A DNA stretch of 6,558 nucleotides, from positions 1 to 6,558 of the forward strand of contig CAMFSN010000079.1 of assembly GCA_945983015.1 (NCBI GenBank), in the 5' to 3' direction. Position 1 is the first letter of the stretch. Every line of letters begins with the position of its first letter. Origin of the DNA: an uncultured Bacteroidales bacterium. Lineage in GTDB: Bacteria; Bacteroidota; Bacteroidia; Bacteroidales; UBA932. Under the pieces are notes generated by a model. It worked only from the letters and a program-made list of their open reading frames with translations. It made no database searches and was not told where the DNA came from. Shown in pieces: positions 6,466-6,558 of the stretch. Position numbers and translations under genes: made by a program.

Positions 6466-6558
6466 ATGAAAAGAATTGTCAGTATATTGCTTTTGACTTT
6501 GGCCCTGGCCGTAGGAGTTCAGGCCAAAGCCTATAAGCTCAGCTCTCCTTCAGGACAG
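6466..6558 (+). CDS. Start of an exported protein, possibly a GH97 glycoside hydrolase (cut by right edge)
   Basis: Only 31 codons are in the window. They open with a signal peptide: M-K-R, a long hydrophobic run rich in Leu, Ala and Val, and probable cleavage after V-Q-A (residue 20). The mature part then begins K-A-Y-K-L-S-S-P-S-G-Q. A Tyr-x-Leu-x-Ser-Pro-x-Gly start is characteristic of the N-terminal beta-sandwich of many GH97 alpha-glucosidases/alpha-galactosidases in Bacteroidota, and such a gene would fit the cluster. The visible piece is too short to exclude another exported enzyme. The gene starts 39 bases after the epimerase stop, with only a weak purine stretch (AAAGAA) before the ATG. 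Export signal is well supported; family is tentative. Confidence 0.5.
   Translation, partial: MKRIVSILLLTLALAVGVQAKAYKLSSPSGQ

Overview
The window looks like a chromosomal segment from a Bacteroidota, most likely Bacteroidales. Three things point that way: the start codons mostly lack Shine-Dalgarno sequences, two TAnnTTTG-type -7 boxes sit in the only real intergenic region, and the set of exported sugar-active proteins is typical of carbohydrate-use clusters in that phylum. The genus is not determinable from the sequence alone. Gene density is high, and nothing suggests phage, insertion sequences, CRISPR or RNA genes.

Layout. Bases 1-1710 (minus strand) hold an OPT-family oligopeptide transporter whose C-terminus runs off the left edge. 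Bases 1711-1814 are an AT-rich divergent promoter region with one -7-like box for each direction, plus a hairpin in the leader of the transporter transcript. From 1815 on, everything reads on the plus strand as one tight cluster. It contains a lipoprotein-type FAD-dependent oxidoreductase (1815-3629), an exported CE2-like SGNH carbohydrate esterase (3633-4706), the remains of a second, different SGNH esterase that has lost its middle and its reading frame (4706-5195), a cytoplasmic N-acylglucosamine 2-epimerase (5239-6426), and the first 31 codons of another exported protein whose start resembles glycoside hydrolase family 97 (6466 to the right edge). Gaps are 3 bp, -1 bp, 43 bp and 39 bp, so co-transcription is likely.

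How it may work together (inference). The exported enzymes would act on an acylated glycan or glycoside in the periplasm: a deacylase, a redox enzyme and perhaps a glycosidase. The epimerase, which has no signal peptide, would convert a free sugar (family precedent: ManNAc/GlcNAc) in the cytoplasm. Esterase plus ManNAc/GlcNAc epimerase is reminiscent of sialic-acid catabolism, but no lyase, sialidase or sialic-acid transporter is visible here, so the substrate is open. The divergent peptide transporter may be co-regulated with the sugar cluster or merely adjacent.

The points most worth following are the internally deleted esterase, the flavoprotein whose lipidated cysteine abuts its Rossmann fold, and the back-to-back promoters that appear to overlap physically.
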